A stretch of 64,000 bases of DNA from an uncultured Flavobacteriales bacterium (GTDB lineage Bacteria; Bacteroidota; Bacteroidia; Flavobacteriales; JBLHRE01). The translations under genes were made by a program, and so were the position numbers. Position 1 is the stretch's first letter. Each line of letters opens with the position of its first letter. The notes below the pieces were generated by a model that was given only the letters and a program-made list of their open reading frames with translations, had not been told where the DNA came from and made no database searches. The stretch is from positions 1 through 64,000 of the forward strand of contig CAKZPI010000029.1 of NCBI GenBank assembly GCA_937139155.1, written 5' to 3'. Below, piece after piece: positions 40,154-48,782 of this stretch.

Positions 40154-42715
40154 CTAGTTCCGTCCATAAAACCCTTTCAGTTGAGGATGGGTCTCGGCAT
40201 CTTTGATTTCTTCCATTAATGACTCAATCTTTTCAACAGCTGCCGTATTATCAGCGTTTTCTTCCTTGTCGTCAATGCTCTTTTTCAAGGCCGTTAACAT
40301 TTGCATCCCTGCAAAGCGAACAAACCAGGGCGATCCATTTCTAGCAACTTCTTCTACCCGGTCAAGTTCAGATAAAATGGTTTCGGTCTTTTGTTGCCCT
40401 AAATACTTCGTGTAAATAGGGTGAAACTGGAATATTTGAAAACCAGAAAGCGACTCAAAGGATTCGTTGAAGAAGTCTAAATGCCCTTCAGCACCTGATT
40501 CTGCATAAACTTCAGCAATGGCGTACTTAAGTCCTCGCTTGGCAGAAGTTTGCATTTTATTGGCCATTTGATAGGCTTCCTCTGGAAAATGCTCATTCAT
40601 GTTTCTGAGGGTTGTAGAGGCCACCTGGTATGACTTATCGTTGATGCGCTCGAAGTAGAAATTAATGTCTTGGTTTTCATACTCAGAAATGCAGGCAATA
40701 GCAGATGCTCTTACCGCTGATTTCGGGTCGTTTTTAGCCAAGTCATAGATTTTTGATTCAAAATGCATCCGCAAAGAATCCGAGCCCTTCTCAATCATTT
40801 CAATGGCCGTTTCCCGAATTTTCCAAAACTCATCTTTCAAGGCTTTTTCTAGCACCGGAGTAATGGTTTCGTTTTCTGCACCGTTTAATCCGCGCAAAGC
40901 TTCAAGCTTATCTAAAAACAGCTTGCCCATATTAAACTGGGCCACCCATTCAGAGTCTGGCTTTTCTTCCTGCTTCACGCAAAGAAGCATTTTCTCGGCA
41001 TCTACATTCACCCATAAAGGCTCTTCCTCGGCCGGAAGACGGAACCAGTTTTCATAGGTGTCAAATACAATTTCATGACGAGTTTTTCCGCCTTCAGTGT
41101 ACACGTCTACCGCCATGGGAAGCTTGTAAAGGGGTGCCTGATCAAGGTCTTGATTCTGTTTGAGGTAAACAATTACCTCCGATGACTCGGCATCGTAATC
41201 GGTAGAGATTTCAAGTTCTGGGTGACCTGCCGAGAAAAACCATTGATTGAAGAACCAGTTCAGGTCTTCTCCACAAACTTCTTCCATGGCCAGCCTTAAT
41301 TCATGCATTTCCACGGCAGTGAAAGCATGATCTTGTAAGTATTTTTGAAGTCCTAGGAAGAATGCCTCATCTCCCAAATATTTCCTTAGCATGTGCAAGA
41401 TTCTTCCTCCTTTGGCATAGGAGTGCGAATCAAACATATCTTCTTTGTCTTCATAATTAAACCGAACCATGTCAACCATTTTACCACCTCTGGCTTCAGC
41501 TAGGTAAGCATTCAAGTCATTCAAAAGGTGGTAATCTGCAGAGGCTCTTCCGTGTTTATACTCCCTCCAAAGGTATTCTCCGTAGGTGGCGAAACTCTCA
41601 TTCAGGGGTAGGTTGGCCCAAGATTCACAGGTTACCAGGTCACCAAACCAATGGTGGAATAGTTCATGGGCAATGATATCTTCTCCGTTTCCGTCAAGAA
41701 TTGAGCGGTCGTCGTTGTAAAGAAAGTCTCCATGAATCACGGCGGTTGTATTTTCCATGGCTCCGGAAACGTACTCACGCACAACAATTTGCGCGTATTT
41801 CGACCAAGGGTAGTCAACCCCTAATAGGTTTGAATAGAACTCAAGCATTTCAGGAGTAGCCCCAAAGACAAGCTTGGCATAGGGGGCCTCTTCAGGCTCT
41901 ACATAATAATCAATGTCTAAATCTCTCCACTCATCCTCAACTTTTTCAAAGGGACCAACCGCCATCATAAACAGGTATGGGGTATGGGGTTTGTCCATTT
42001 TCCAATAATCGGTACGGGTATTGTCCTCATTTTTTGTAGAAGAAACCAAAACTCCGTTGCTCAGGGTGGTATGCTTATCTTCAACGGTAATGTAGATCTC
42101 CTGGGTGGTTCTTTGGTTGGGAGCATCTATGGTAGGAAACCAGCAAGAGGAAGCCTCCGTTTCGCCTTGGGTCCAGATTTGAGGCTTTACATTGGGGTTT
42201 GATCCGTCCGGATTGATGAAGTAAAGGCCTTTATCACCGGTTATGGCTGCAGACCCTCCTTTTGTTTTCAATTCATCGGGCTTGGCGGTATAGTCAATGA
42301 AAATTTTCAGGCTTTCTGACCGATCGTAAACTTTATCAAGGTCAATGTTTAGCTCCCAGCCATCGTATTCGTAATTCAGGGGCTGCATGCTTTCACCATT
42401 AATAAGGGCTACCTGATGAACCTCAAAGCCCTTCGCGTCAAGCACCAATTCATTGGTTGAATAAAAATAGGGAGACAGGGTAAGCTCAGCCTTTCCGAAT
42501 AAATGTTTTTTCCCCCAATCAAAGGAAACCTCAAGCTTGGTATGGATTAAATCAAATTTCTGGGTTTCCTCAGGATTGTACGTTGGCCGACTTGGAATTA
42601 CCTCCTCCACAACCTCAACTTCGGCAAGGTTTACCTGTTGAATTTCCTTACCTAGATTACAGCCTATAAATAGAGCCGGAACCAGGAGCCAAACGTGTAA
42701 TTTTTTCAAGTCCAT
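40154..42715 (-). CDS. M1-family aminopeptidase lipoprotein
   Basis: 853 aa. Lipoprotein signal (LLVPALFIGCN; Cys19). It has the M1 exopeptidase motif SGAMENTTAVI and the zinc site HELFHHWFGD followed by the Glu of NLPLNESFATYG. The C-terminal 250 residues are HEAT-like helices (AVRASAIACISEYEN). A true aminopeptidase that trims peptides in the periplasm or at the surface. Transcribed alone; divergent from the biotinyl carrier gene. Confidence 0.92.
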   Translation of the reverse strand: MDLKKLHVWLLVPALFIGCNLGKEIQQVNLAEVEVVEEVIPSRPTYNPEETQKFDLIHTKLEVSFDWGKKHLFGKAELTLSPYFYSTNELVLDAKGFEVHQVALINGESMQPLNYEYDGWELNIDLDKVYDRSESLKIFIDYTAKPDELKTKGGSAAITGDKGLYFINPDGSNPNVKPQIWTQGETEASSCWFPTIDAPNQRTTQEIYITVEDKHTTLSNGVLVSSTKNEDNTRTDYWKMDKPHTPYLFMMAVGPFEKVEDEWRDLDIDYYVEPEEAPYAKLVFGATPEMLEFYSNLLGVDYPWSKYAQIVVREYVSGAMENTTAVIHGDFLYNDDRSILDGNGEDIIAHELFHHWFGDLVTCESWANLPLNESFATYGEYLWREYKHGRASADYHLLNDLNAYLAEARGGKMVDMVRFNYEDKEDMFDSHSYAKGGRILHMLRKYLGDEAFFLGLQKYLQDHAFTAVEMHELRLAMEEVCGEDLNWFFNQWFFSAGHPELEISTDYDAESSEVIVYLKQNQDLDQAPLYKLPMAVDVYTEGGKTRHEIVFDTYENWFRLPAEEEPLWVNVDAEKMLLCVKQEEKPDSEWVAQFNMGKLFLDKLEALRGLNGAENETITPVLEKALKDEFWKIRETAIEMIEKGSDSLRMHFESKIYDLAKNDPKSAVRASAIACISEYENQDINFYFERINDKSYQVASTTLRNMNEHFPEEAYQMANKMQTSAKRGLKYAIAEVYAESGAEGHLDFFNESFESLSGFQIFQFHPIYTKYLGQQKTETILSELDRVEEVARNGSPWFVRFAGMQMLTALKKSIDDKEENADNTAAVEKIESLMEEIKDAETHPQLKGFYGRN

Positions 42716-42790
42716 ACCTTTAAGTTTTGATTTGGTTTTCGGTTATTGGCCGTAAAGATAATTTTTATCTTGCACCAGTAAATTCAGGCT

Positions 42791-43297
42791 ATGTACAAAG
42801 CAAAAATTAAGGATAAGGAGGTGACGGTTGAGTTTAAAGACCGTGAGAAAACCCAAGTGATTTTAAATGGTGAAGCTTCTGATTTAGATATGATTCACGA
42901 ATCAGAAAACAGGCTTCATTTAATTCATAACAACAAGTCGTATACGGTTGAGTTGCTTGATCGCGATGCCCTTACCGGGATGAGTTCTTTGGTGGTGAAT
43001 GGAAAACGCTACGAAGTTGAACTTAAAGACGATTACGATCTCCTACTTGATCGCCTTGGCCTTGACCTTACGGCAGCTTCCAAGGTAAATGAACTAAAAG
43101 CTCCCATGCCGGGGCTCGTGCTAAGAACCTTGGTTGAGCCAGGTGATGAGGTAAAAGCCGGAGACTCCCTCTTGGTTTTGGAAGCCATGAAAATGGAAAA
43201 CGTGCTCAAAGCCCCAGCCGATGCTAAGGTGAAAAGCCTTGGTGTTGAAAAAGGGCAAGCCGTTGAGAAAAACGAAATTCTAATTCATTTTGAATAA
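42791..43297 (+). CDS. Biotin/lipoyl carrier protein
   Basis: 168 aa. Residues 1-90 are a beta-rich region; residues about 98-168 form a biotinyl domain with LEAMKMENVLKAP, where the Lys of AMKM is biotinylated. Typical of the carrier subunit of acyl-CoA or pyruvate-type carboxylases. No carboxylase subunit is adjacent, so the partner enzyme is elsewhere. Confidence 0.9.
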   Translation: MYKAKIKDKEVTVEFKDREKTQVILNGEASDLDMIHESENRLHLIHNNKSYTVELLDRDALTGMSSLVVNGKRYEVELKDDYDLLLDRLGLDLTAASKVNELKAPMPGLVLRTLVEPGDEVKAGDSLLVLEAMKMENVLKAPADAKVKSLGVEKGQAVEKNEILIHFE

Positions 43298-43304
43298 TAT
43301 TTCT

Positions 43305-43961
43305 ATGAAAATTAAAACATTACAGTACGCAGCAATAGGCTTAGGTATGGTTTTTAGCCTTGGAGCCTGTTCGTCAGATAAAAAGCAAAAGGCAGAAGGG
43401 GGCGAGAGCTCTTCGGATTGTCAGTATGTAGTATTGCTTGATCAAGCTGAAATGACCTGGACAGGATTTAAAACCCCTGCCAAGGCTCCAGTTTCAGGTC
43501 AATTCAAAGAAATGGTGGTTGAAGGTGACGGCTCTGGGGCTTCCGTGGCGGAGGCCTTCAATGGTGCAAGCTTTACCTTGAAAACCAATTCAGTAAGCTC
43601 TGGGGATGTTGCCAGAGATGCTAATCTTAGAGATTATTTTTTCGGAACCATGGTTAACCCAGAAGAAATTCGGGGTGAGGTGCAATCGGTTGAAGGCTCA
43701 GGAGAGGCTGGGCTGATCAATGTATACATTCACCTGAATGGAGTTGGAGCTCAACAGCCTTTAGATTTTAGAGTAATGGAGGGTTATGTTGAGGTTTCTG
43801 GAACCATGGATCTTTCTTTTTGGGAAGCAATTCCAGCTGTTGAAAGCCTGAACAAACAATGTTACGACCTGCACAAAGGTGCAGACGGAGAAAGTAAACT
43901 TTGGTCATCGGTTGATTTAATGATGAAGGTGCCTTTTCAAAAGGAAGGCTGCGAAAATTAA
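43305..43961 (+). CDS. YceI-like lipoprotein
   Basis: 218 aa from ATG 43305; an upstream TTG is unlikely. Lipoprotein signal with lipobox LGAC. The body has MTWTGFKTPAKAPVSGQFKEM and FTLKTNSVSSGDVARDANLRDYFF, the usual YceI phrases (strand with W-x-G-x-K, then ...RD..L), though diverged. YceI proteins are lipocalin-like barrels that bind isoprenoid-type ligands. Follows the carrier gene by 7 bases. Confidence 0.7.
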   Translation: MKIKTLQYAAIGLGMVFSLGACSSDKKQKAEGGESSSDCQYVVLLDQAEMTWTGFKTPAKAPVSGQFKEMVVEGDGSGASVAEAFNGASFTLKTNSVSSGDVARDANLRDYFFGTMVNPEEIRGEVQSVEGSGEAGLINVYIHLNGVGAQQPLDFRVMEGYVEVSGTMDLSFWEAIPAVESLNKQCYDLHKGADGESKLWSSVDLMMKVPFQKEGCEN

Positions 43962-44021
43962 GGGAAAAATCTACTCTGCCTTTCCTTTCGTACCTTCAAG
44001 CAAAATCTAGAAAACCGAAAT

Positions 44022-45068
44022 ATGACCAATACCAAGTCGTTGAAAGCCAGGGGTAGCATTTTAGCCCAAGCCCCATATCAAGTTGATTTATTAGAAAAAA
44101 CAGATCATGTGCCGAGCTTTGCCTCGCGGCTTGAGAATATTGGGATGCTTCCGCTCAAGCCCACAACCATTGAGATTCTTCAAATCAATGTGGGCTATAT
44201 GTGCAATCAAGTTTGTGAGCACTGCCACGTAGACGCGGGTCCTGACCGAAAGGAAATCATGACCCAGGAAACCATGGAGCATTGCTTGACGGCCATCGAC
44301 AATTCGGCGGTTCATACGGTTGACCTAACTGGGGGGGCTCCTGAAATGAACCCTCATTTTCAATGGTTCGTTGAGGAATTGTCAAAAAGAAACATCCGCA
44401 TCATTGTGCGCTCTAACCTTACCATTTTGGTGGCAAATAAAAGGTATAGAACCTATGCAGATTTCTTTAAGAAACACAAGGTGGTTGTAATAGCCTCTTT
44501 GCCTTGCTATACTGCTGAAAATGTAGATAAGCAACGGGGTGATGGAGTTTTTTCTGACAGCATTGAGGCCCTTCTGAAGCTTAATGAACTAGGCTACGGA
44601 AAAGAGGGCTCAGGCTTAGAACTCCACCTTGTATTTAATCCGATTGGTCCTTCGCTTCCTCCTGATCAAATGAGCCTTCAGGCAGATTACAAAAAAGAGT
44701 TGAAAGAGCATTTCGGCATTGAGTTTAACAACCTCTATACCATTACAAACATCCCCATATCAAGGTATTTAGAGTACCTACAGGCCATCGGAAAATATGA
44801 GGCCTATATGGAAACCCTTTCCAACGCTTTTAATCCTTCGGCGGCCATGGATGTGATGTGTAGAAATACAGTTTCTGTAGGCTGGGAAGGAAGCCTTTTT
44901 GATTGTGATTTCAACCAAATGCTTCAAATGAAAACCGAAGCGAATGCCCCTCAACACATTGCAGACTTCAACCGGAAATCACTGGAAGAACGTGAGATTG
45001 TAATTTCCCAGCATTGCTATGGTTGTACGGCTGGTGCCGGATCTAGCTGTCAGGGCGCCTTGTCTTAA
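44022..45068 (+). CDS. arsS: Arsenosugar biosynthesis radical SAM protein ArsS
   Basis: 348 aa. The radical SAM cluster motif is CNQVCEHCHVDAGPDR (CxxxCxxC), followed by DLTGGAPEMNPHF, and the C-terminal half holds a Cys-rich domain with MCRNTVSVGWEGSLFDCDFNQ and QHCYGCTAGAGSSC, as in ArsS (DUF3641). ArsS transfers the 5'-deoxyadenosyl group to dimethylarsinite in arsenosugar synthesis. Followed directly by a DUF2064 glycosyltransferase and a nucleoside phosphorylase, which supports the pathway call. No ArsM methyltransferase is in the window. Confidence 0.88.
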   Translation: MTNTKSLKARGSILAQAPYQVDLLEKTDHVPSFASRLENIGMLPLKPTTIEILQINVGYMCNQVCEHCHVDAGPDRKEIMTQETMEHCLTAIDNSAVHTVDLTGGAPEMNPHFQWFVEELSKRNIRIIVRSNLTILVANKRYRTYADFFKKHKVVVIASLPCYTAENVDKQRGDGVFSDSIEALLKLNELGYGKEGSGLELHLVFNPIGPSLPPDQMSLQADYKKELKEHFGIEFNNLYTITNIPISRYLEYLQAIGKYEAYMETLSNAFNPSAAMDVMCRNTVSVGWEGSLFDCDFNQMLQMKTEANAPQHIADFNRKSLEEREIVISQHCYGCTAGAGSSCQGALS

Positions 45069-45071
45069 TCT

Positions 45072-45683
45072 ATGAGAAACCTAGTCATTGTCTTTGCCAA
45101 AAATCCGGTTCCAGGAAAGGCAAAAACCCGATTGAGTAAAGACATAGGTCAGGGGCAGGCCATGGTGGTTTATCGTGACCTCCTAAGGTATACCTCTGCA
45201 TTGGTGGAGAAGGTAAATGCCCATCGATGGGTTTCTTACGCTGACTTCCTAAATCCTTGCGATATGTGGCCGGCGGATAAGTTTCAGAAATCAGTTCAAA
45301 GTTCAGGCAATCTTGGCGACCGTATGGTGTCGGCTTTTCAAAAGGCCCATGCTGAACGCTTTGAGTCAATGGTTCTAATTGGCACCGATGCCTATGACCT
45401 AAACACTGAGGATATTGAGCAAGCCTTTCAGGCTCTGAAATCAAATGACCTTGTGTTGGGACCAACTCATGACGGAGGCTATTACCTCATTGGTATGAAT
45501 CGACCCTGGCCTGAGCTCTTTGAAGGCATTGAATGGAGCACCGATTCGGTTTTTTCAACCACCCTTGAGAAAGCCAGGAAATCAAAGCTTTCTACCTTTA
45601 TCCTTCCAAAAAAATCAGATATTGACCATGTTGAGGACATTCCTCAATCCAAATTAGAAGAACTAGAAATTCACCATGGCTGA
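45072..45683 (+). CDS. TIGR04282/DUF2064 glycosyltransferase (arsenosugar type)
   Basis: 203 aa. VFAKNPVPGKAKTRL at the start is the nucleotide-sugar binding hallmark; MVLIGTDAYDLNTEDI and LGPTHDGGYYLIGM hold the metal Asp. These GT-A enzymes are linked to arsenosugar clusters next to ArsS. Starts 3 bases after arsS and overlaps the next gene by 8 bases. Confidence 0.85.
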   Translation: MRNLVIVFAKNPVPGKAKTRLSKDIGQGQAMVVYRDLLRYTSALVEKVNAHRWVSYADFLNPCDMWPADKFQKSVQSSGNLGDRMVSAFQKAHAERFESMVLIGTDAYDLNTEDIEQAFQALKSNDLVLGPTHDGGYYLIGMNRPWPELFEGIEWSTDSVFSTTLEKARKSKLSTFILPKKSDIDHVEDIPQSKLEELEIHHG

Positions 45684-46506
45684 CCTTATTCAAAAATTGG
45701 ATGAAACCCTTGCTTTCTTAAAAGCTAAACATATTGAAGCCCCTGAGGTAGGCATTGTTTTAGGTACCGGTCTCGGGGCCCTTGTAGACGAAATTGAGGT
45801 GGAGGTTGAGATTCCTTATCATGAAATCCCTCACTTTCCTGTAGCCACCGTTGAATTTCATTCTGGACGCTTGATTTATGGTACCCTTTCGGGGAAAAAA
45901 GTCTTGGCCATGAATGGAAGGTTTCACTATTACGAAGGTTATTCCATGGAAGAGGTGACCTTTCCCATTCGGGTTTTTAAGCTTCTTGGTGTGGAAGAAT
46001 TAATTCTATCAAATGCAGCTGGGGCCGTTAACCTTGATTTCAAAAAGGGAGATTTAATGCTCCTGGATGACCACATCAATCTTCAACCGGAAAATCCTTT
46101 GGTGGGTAAGAATTATGATTCTTTAGGGCCTAGGTTTCCAGACATGTCTGCGCCCTATAATCCAGACATGAACCGGGCTTTTGAAGAAATCGCCCAAGAG
46201 AAAAACATTCAAATTCACAAAGGTGTATACGCCTCGGTTGTGGGGCCCAACCTAGAAACCCGGGCGGAATACAGATATTTGAAAATCATTGGTGCAGATG
46301 CCGTGGGCATGTCTACGGTTCCGGAAGTCATTGTTGCCAACCATATGGGCTTGCCTTGTGCCACGCTTTCTGTTTTAACCGATGAATGTGATCCAGATAA
46401 TTTGGCCCCGGTCGACATTCAAGATATTATTGAAACCGCTCAGAAAGCCGAAAAAAAGCTGGTAATTTTGGTGAAGGAATATTTGGCACGATTATCTCTT
46501 GCTTAA
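45676..46506 (+). CDS. Purine-nucleoside phosphorylase
   Basis: 276 aa. GIVLGTGLGALVDEIEVE, HSGRLIYG, FHYYEG, LILSNAAGAVN, VVGPNLETRAEYR and the substrate-binding GMSTVPEVIVANH are the trimeric PNP signature. It splits purine nucleosides with phosphate. In an arsenosugar context it may remove adenine from the 5'-deoxyadenosyl arsenical (inference); salvage is the ordinary role. Confidence 0.9.
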   Translation: MADLIQKLDETLAFLKAKHIEAPEVGIVLGTGLGALVDEIEVEVEIPYHEIPHFPVATVEFHSGRLIYGTLSGKKVLAMNGRFHYYEGYSMEEVTFPIRVFKLLGVEELILSNAAGAVNLDFKKGDLMLLDDHINLQPENPLVGKNYDSLGPRFPDMSAPYNPDMNRAFEEIAQEKNIQIHKGVYASVVGPNLETRAEYRYLKIIGADAVGMSTVPEVIVANHMGLPCATLSVLTDECDPDNLAPVDIQDIIETAQKAEKKLVILVKEYLARLSLA

Positions 46507-46518
46507 AAGAAAAAGACC

Positions 46519-47247
46519 ATGAAAAAATTCAGCCTATTATTGATTTTGCTGGGAATGGCTTTCGCCGGAAGGGCACAGGAAGCTCCTAAAAACCTTCATT
46601 TCGAATGGAACCGTATGCTCAAATCGTATGTGGATGAAGAGGGAGGCGTAAATTATAAGGGCTGGAAAAAAGAGCAAGAGGCCCTAAGGGGGTACTTGAA
46701 GGCCATGGGACAAATGGAAACGGAAGGGTTTACAGAAAATGATGTTCTAGCCTATTACATCAATATTTACAACGCTGCTACGGTGGATTTGATTTTGACA
46801 CATTACCCCTTAGAAAGCATTAAAGACATTGAAATTGATGGAAATTCGGCATGGGAGCATCCCTTCATTCTCCTAAATGAAAAAGCCATTACCCTAAATC
46901 ACCTCGAAAACGAAATCATACGTAAGCAGTTTAATGATCCTAAGATTCATTTTGCCTTAGTATGCGCCGCAAAATCTTGCCCGAAGCTTCATAATAGGGC
47001 CTTTACCGGAGAGAATTTGAATGAGGTTTTAACCACTCTTACAACCGAATTCATCAACAATGCTGAGGCCAATACCATTCAAGAAGACCTATTGGTGGTT
47101 TCCAGAATTTTTGAATGGTACTCGGAAGATTTCGGAGGTAAAGAGGGGGTTATTCCTTTCGTGCGAAAGCATACAAATAAGAAAATCGGAAAAAATCCAA
47201 CCCTACGCTTTCAAGACTATGATTGGTCTTTGAATACTCCTGAATAA
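46519..47247 (+). CDS. DUF547 secreted protein
   Basis: 242 aa with a signal peptide (ends GRAQE). DUF547 marks: YYINIYNAATVDLIL, LNHLENEIIRKQF, HFALVCAAKSCPKL. Family of unknown activity, with a thioredoxin-unrelated Cys pair. Found next to ArsS in several Bacteroidota; 12 bases after the phosphorylase gene. Confidence 0.85.
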   Translation: MKKFSLLLILLGMAFAGRAQEAPKNLHFEWNRMLKSYVDEEGGVNYKGWKKEQEALRGYLKAMGQMETEGFTENDVLAYYINIYNAATVDLILTHYPLESIKDIEIDGNSAWEHPFILLNEKAITLNHLENEIIRKQFNDPKIHFALVCAAKSCPKLHNRAFTGENLNEVLTTLTTEFINNAEANTIQEDLLVVSRIFEWYSEDFGGKEGVIPFVRKHTNKKIGKNPTLRFQDYDWSLNTPE

Positions 47248-47283
47248 TTTTACCTTTCCGGCTCACAGTAAGCAAAACAAACC

Positions 47284-48702
47284 ATGCCCAAGGAATTAGA
47301 ATTTAGACTCTACGGAGAATCCCATCCCGGAAAGGTTAAGAAAGAAAACGAAGATGCCTTACTGGTTAGCTCTGACCTGAAATCAGGCACTTGGTCTGCC
47401 AATTCAAGCTTGGTGAAGCTTGGGACAAAAGGAGCGGTTGTATTCTTGGCAGATGGTTTGGGAGGGCAAGAAGCAGGTCCCAGGGCAGCAGAGCTACTAA
47501 AAGCTCATACACGTTACTTTTTCCAAACCATAGAAACCATTCCTGAAAAAGACGGCGAAAGGCTTACCCTGCTTTCAAAATGCTTGACTACCGCCCACAA
47601 TACCTTGTTGGAAAAAAGCTCAGGAAAAGAAGAGCTAGAAGACATGGGGGCTACGGCCATGCTAGCGTGGATTATTGGGAAAAAAGCCTATTTGGTTTGG
47701 GTAGGGGATACAAGGGCTTACTTGTATAGGAAAGGCCTTGAACCTCACCCCTTAACAGATGACCATTCCTTGGTTTGGGAAATGGTTAAGCAAGGAGAAA
47801 TCACCAAGTCGGAGGCCCGAAACCACCCGAAAAACAATAAGGTCCTTCAAAACCTCGGGCATTCTGAAAATGAACCCAAGCCTGACGGAAAGATTGTGAA
47901 TCTAGCCCAGGATGACCGTTTAATGATTTGTACAGATGGGCTTGTAAAGGCCTTGGAGGACGATGAGATTTGGGAAGTACTTGCGGCTGAAAAAGACACC
48001 AAACCGGCCGTTAAGCAAATCATGAACCTAGCCTTAGAAGGGGAGGCAATTGACAATATTACCCTGGCTCTTTTTGATGTAGTTGCCTGCCTAAACCCGG
48101 CAGCCCAACAGAACAAGCCTCCCTTGGCCAAAAAAGAAAGTGAACATAAAATCCCAACCAAATTCAACGGGGCTTGGTTTGTGCTCGGATTAATAATCTT
48201 CATTGGATTGGTATGGTTGATCTTGCCAAGAAGAACGGAGGCTCCCATCATTGATGAAATTGCTGATACCACAAAAACCCCACTGGGAGATACCATTCGC
48301 TTTGACGAAATGCTTGATGCCCCTGAAGACTCATCAGCTTCCGATTCGGCCCCAGAAATTCAAGTTGAGCCCCCTCATTTAGAGGCCTACCGTAACCTAT
48401 CTGCTGAATTTAGGGCCATTAAAATGAGGGTAGACAGCACCCGGTTGATGAAAAGGGTAGAAGGAATGGTGAAATCGCCCCCCAATGCCCTTGATGAGTC
48501 GCTTTTGGAAGAGATTCGAAACCGGGGGGAATTGGTTAAGGCCCACTTGAATCAATTGGCGAATGAAGACGGAAAACTCAAGGAGGCTTCCAATGCTCAA
48601 GATGTAAATGACCTCAAGATTTTAGTCAACCAACTCAAGTCTGAAATAGCTGATTTGTTCCAGTTTTTAGAGCTGGCAGAAAATTCAGGCGATGCCCTTT
48701 AG
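47284..48702 (+). CDS. PP2C-type Ser/Thr phosphatase with membrane anchor
   Basis: 472 aa. The N-terminal PP2C domain (1-260) has VFLADGLGGQEAG, DMGATAMLAW, VGDTRAYLYR, ICTDGL and DNITLAL, with all metal-binding Asp residues. One membrane helix (about 297-314) is followed by an acidic segment and a C-terminal helical, coiled-coil-like domain (380-470). It dephosphorylates Ser/Thr proteins in the cytosol. No partner kinase is adjacent. The outside helical domain is unusual for this family and may sense envelope state. Confidence 0.88.
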   Translation: MPKELEFRLYGESHPGKVKKENEDALLVSSDLKSGTWSANSSLVKLGTKGAVVFLADGLGGQEAGPRAAELLKAHTRYFFQTIETIPEKDGERLTLLSKCLTTAHNTLLEKSSGKEELEDMGATAMLAWIIGKKAYLVWVGDTRAYLYRKGLEPHPLTDDHSLVWEMVKQGEITKSEARNHPKNNKVLQNLGHSENEPKPDGKIVNLAQDDRLMICTDGLVKALEDDEIWEVLAAEKDTKPAVKQIMNLALEGEAIDNITLALFDVVACLNPAAQQNKPPLAKKESEHKIPTKFNGAWFVLGLIIFIGLVWLILPRRTEAPIIDEIADTTKTPLGDTIRFDEMLDAPEDSSASDSAPEIQVEPPHLEAYRNLSAEFRAIKMRVDSTRLMKRVEGMVKSPPNALDESLLEEIRNRGELVKAHLNQLANEDGKLKEASNAQDVNDLKILVNQLKSEIADLFQFLELAENSGDAL

Positions 48703-48729
48703 CGAACTTTCCTAGGCTCGAAATTTAAT

Positions 48730-48737
48730 TACCTTTG
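48730..48737 (+). promoter_or_regulatory. -7 box TACCTTTG of the ricT operon
   Basis: It matches TAnnTTTG, 46 bases before the ricT start. A transcript starting about 7 bases downstream would begin with the hairpin at 48743-48759. Confidence 0.55.
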
Positions 48738-48742
48738 TCTAT

Positions 48743-48759
48743 GCGCTCAAAAAGAGCGC
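48743..48759 (+). promoter_or_regulatory. 5'-leader hairpin of ricT
   Basis: Perfect 6-bp stem GCGCTC/GAGCGC with an AAAAA loop, between the -7 box and the ATG at 48783. No T run follows. It could stabilise the mRNA 5' end or bind a regulator. Confidence 0.45.
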
Positions 48760-48782
48760 GATTAGAACCAAACCAGAAAACT

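Noticed and set aside
44022..45068. Selenocysteine in ArsS
   Set aside because: The family has selenoprotein members, but all expected Cys positions here are Cys and the frame has no internal TGA.
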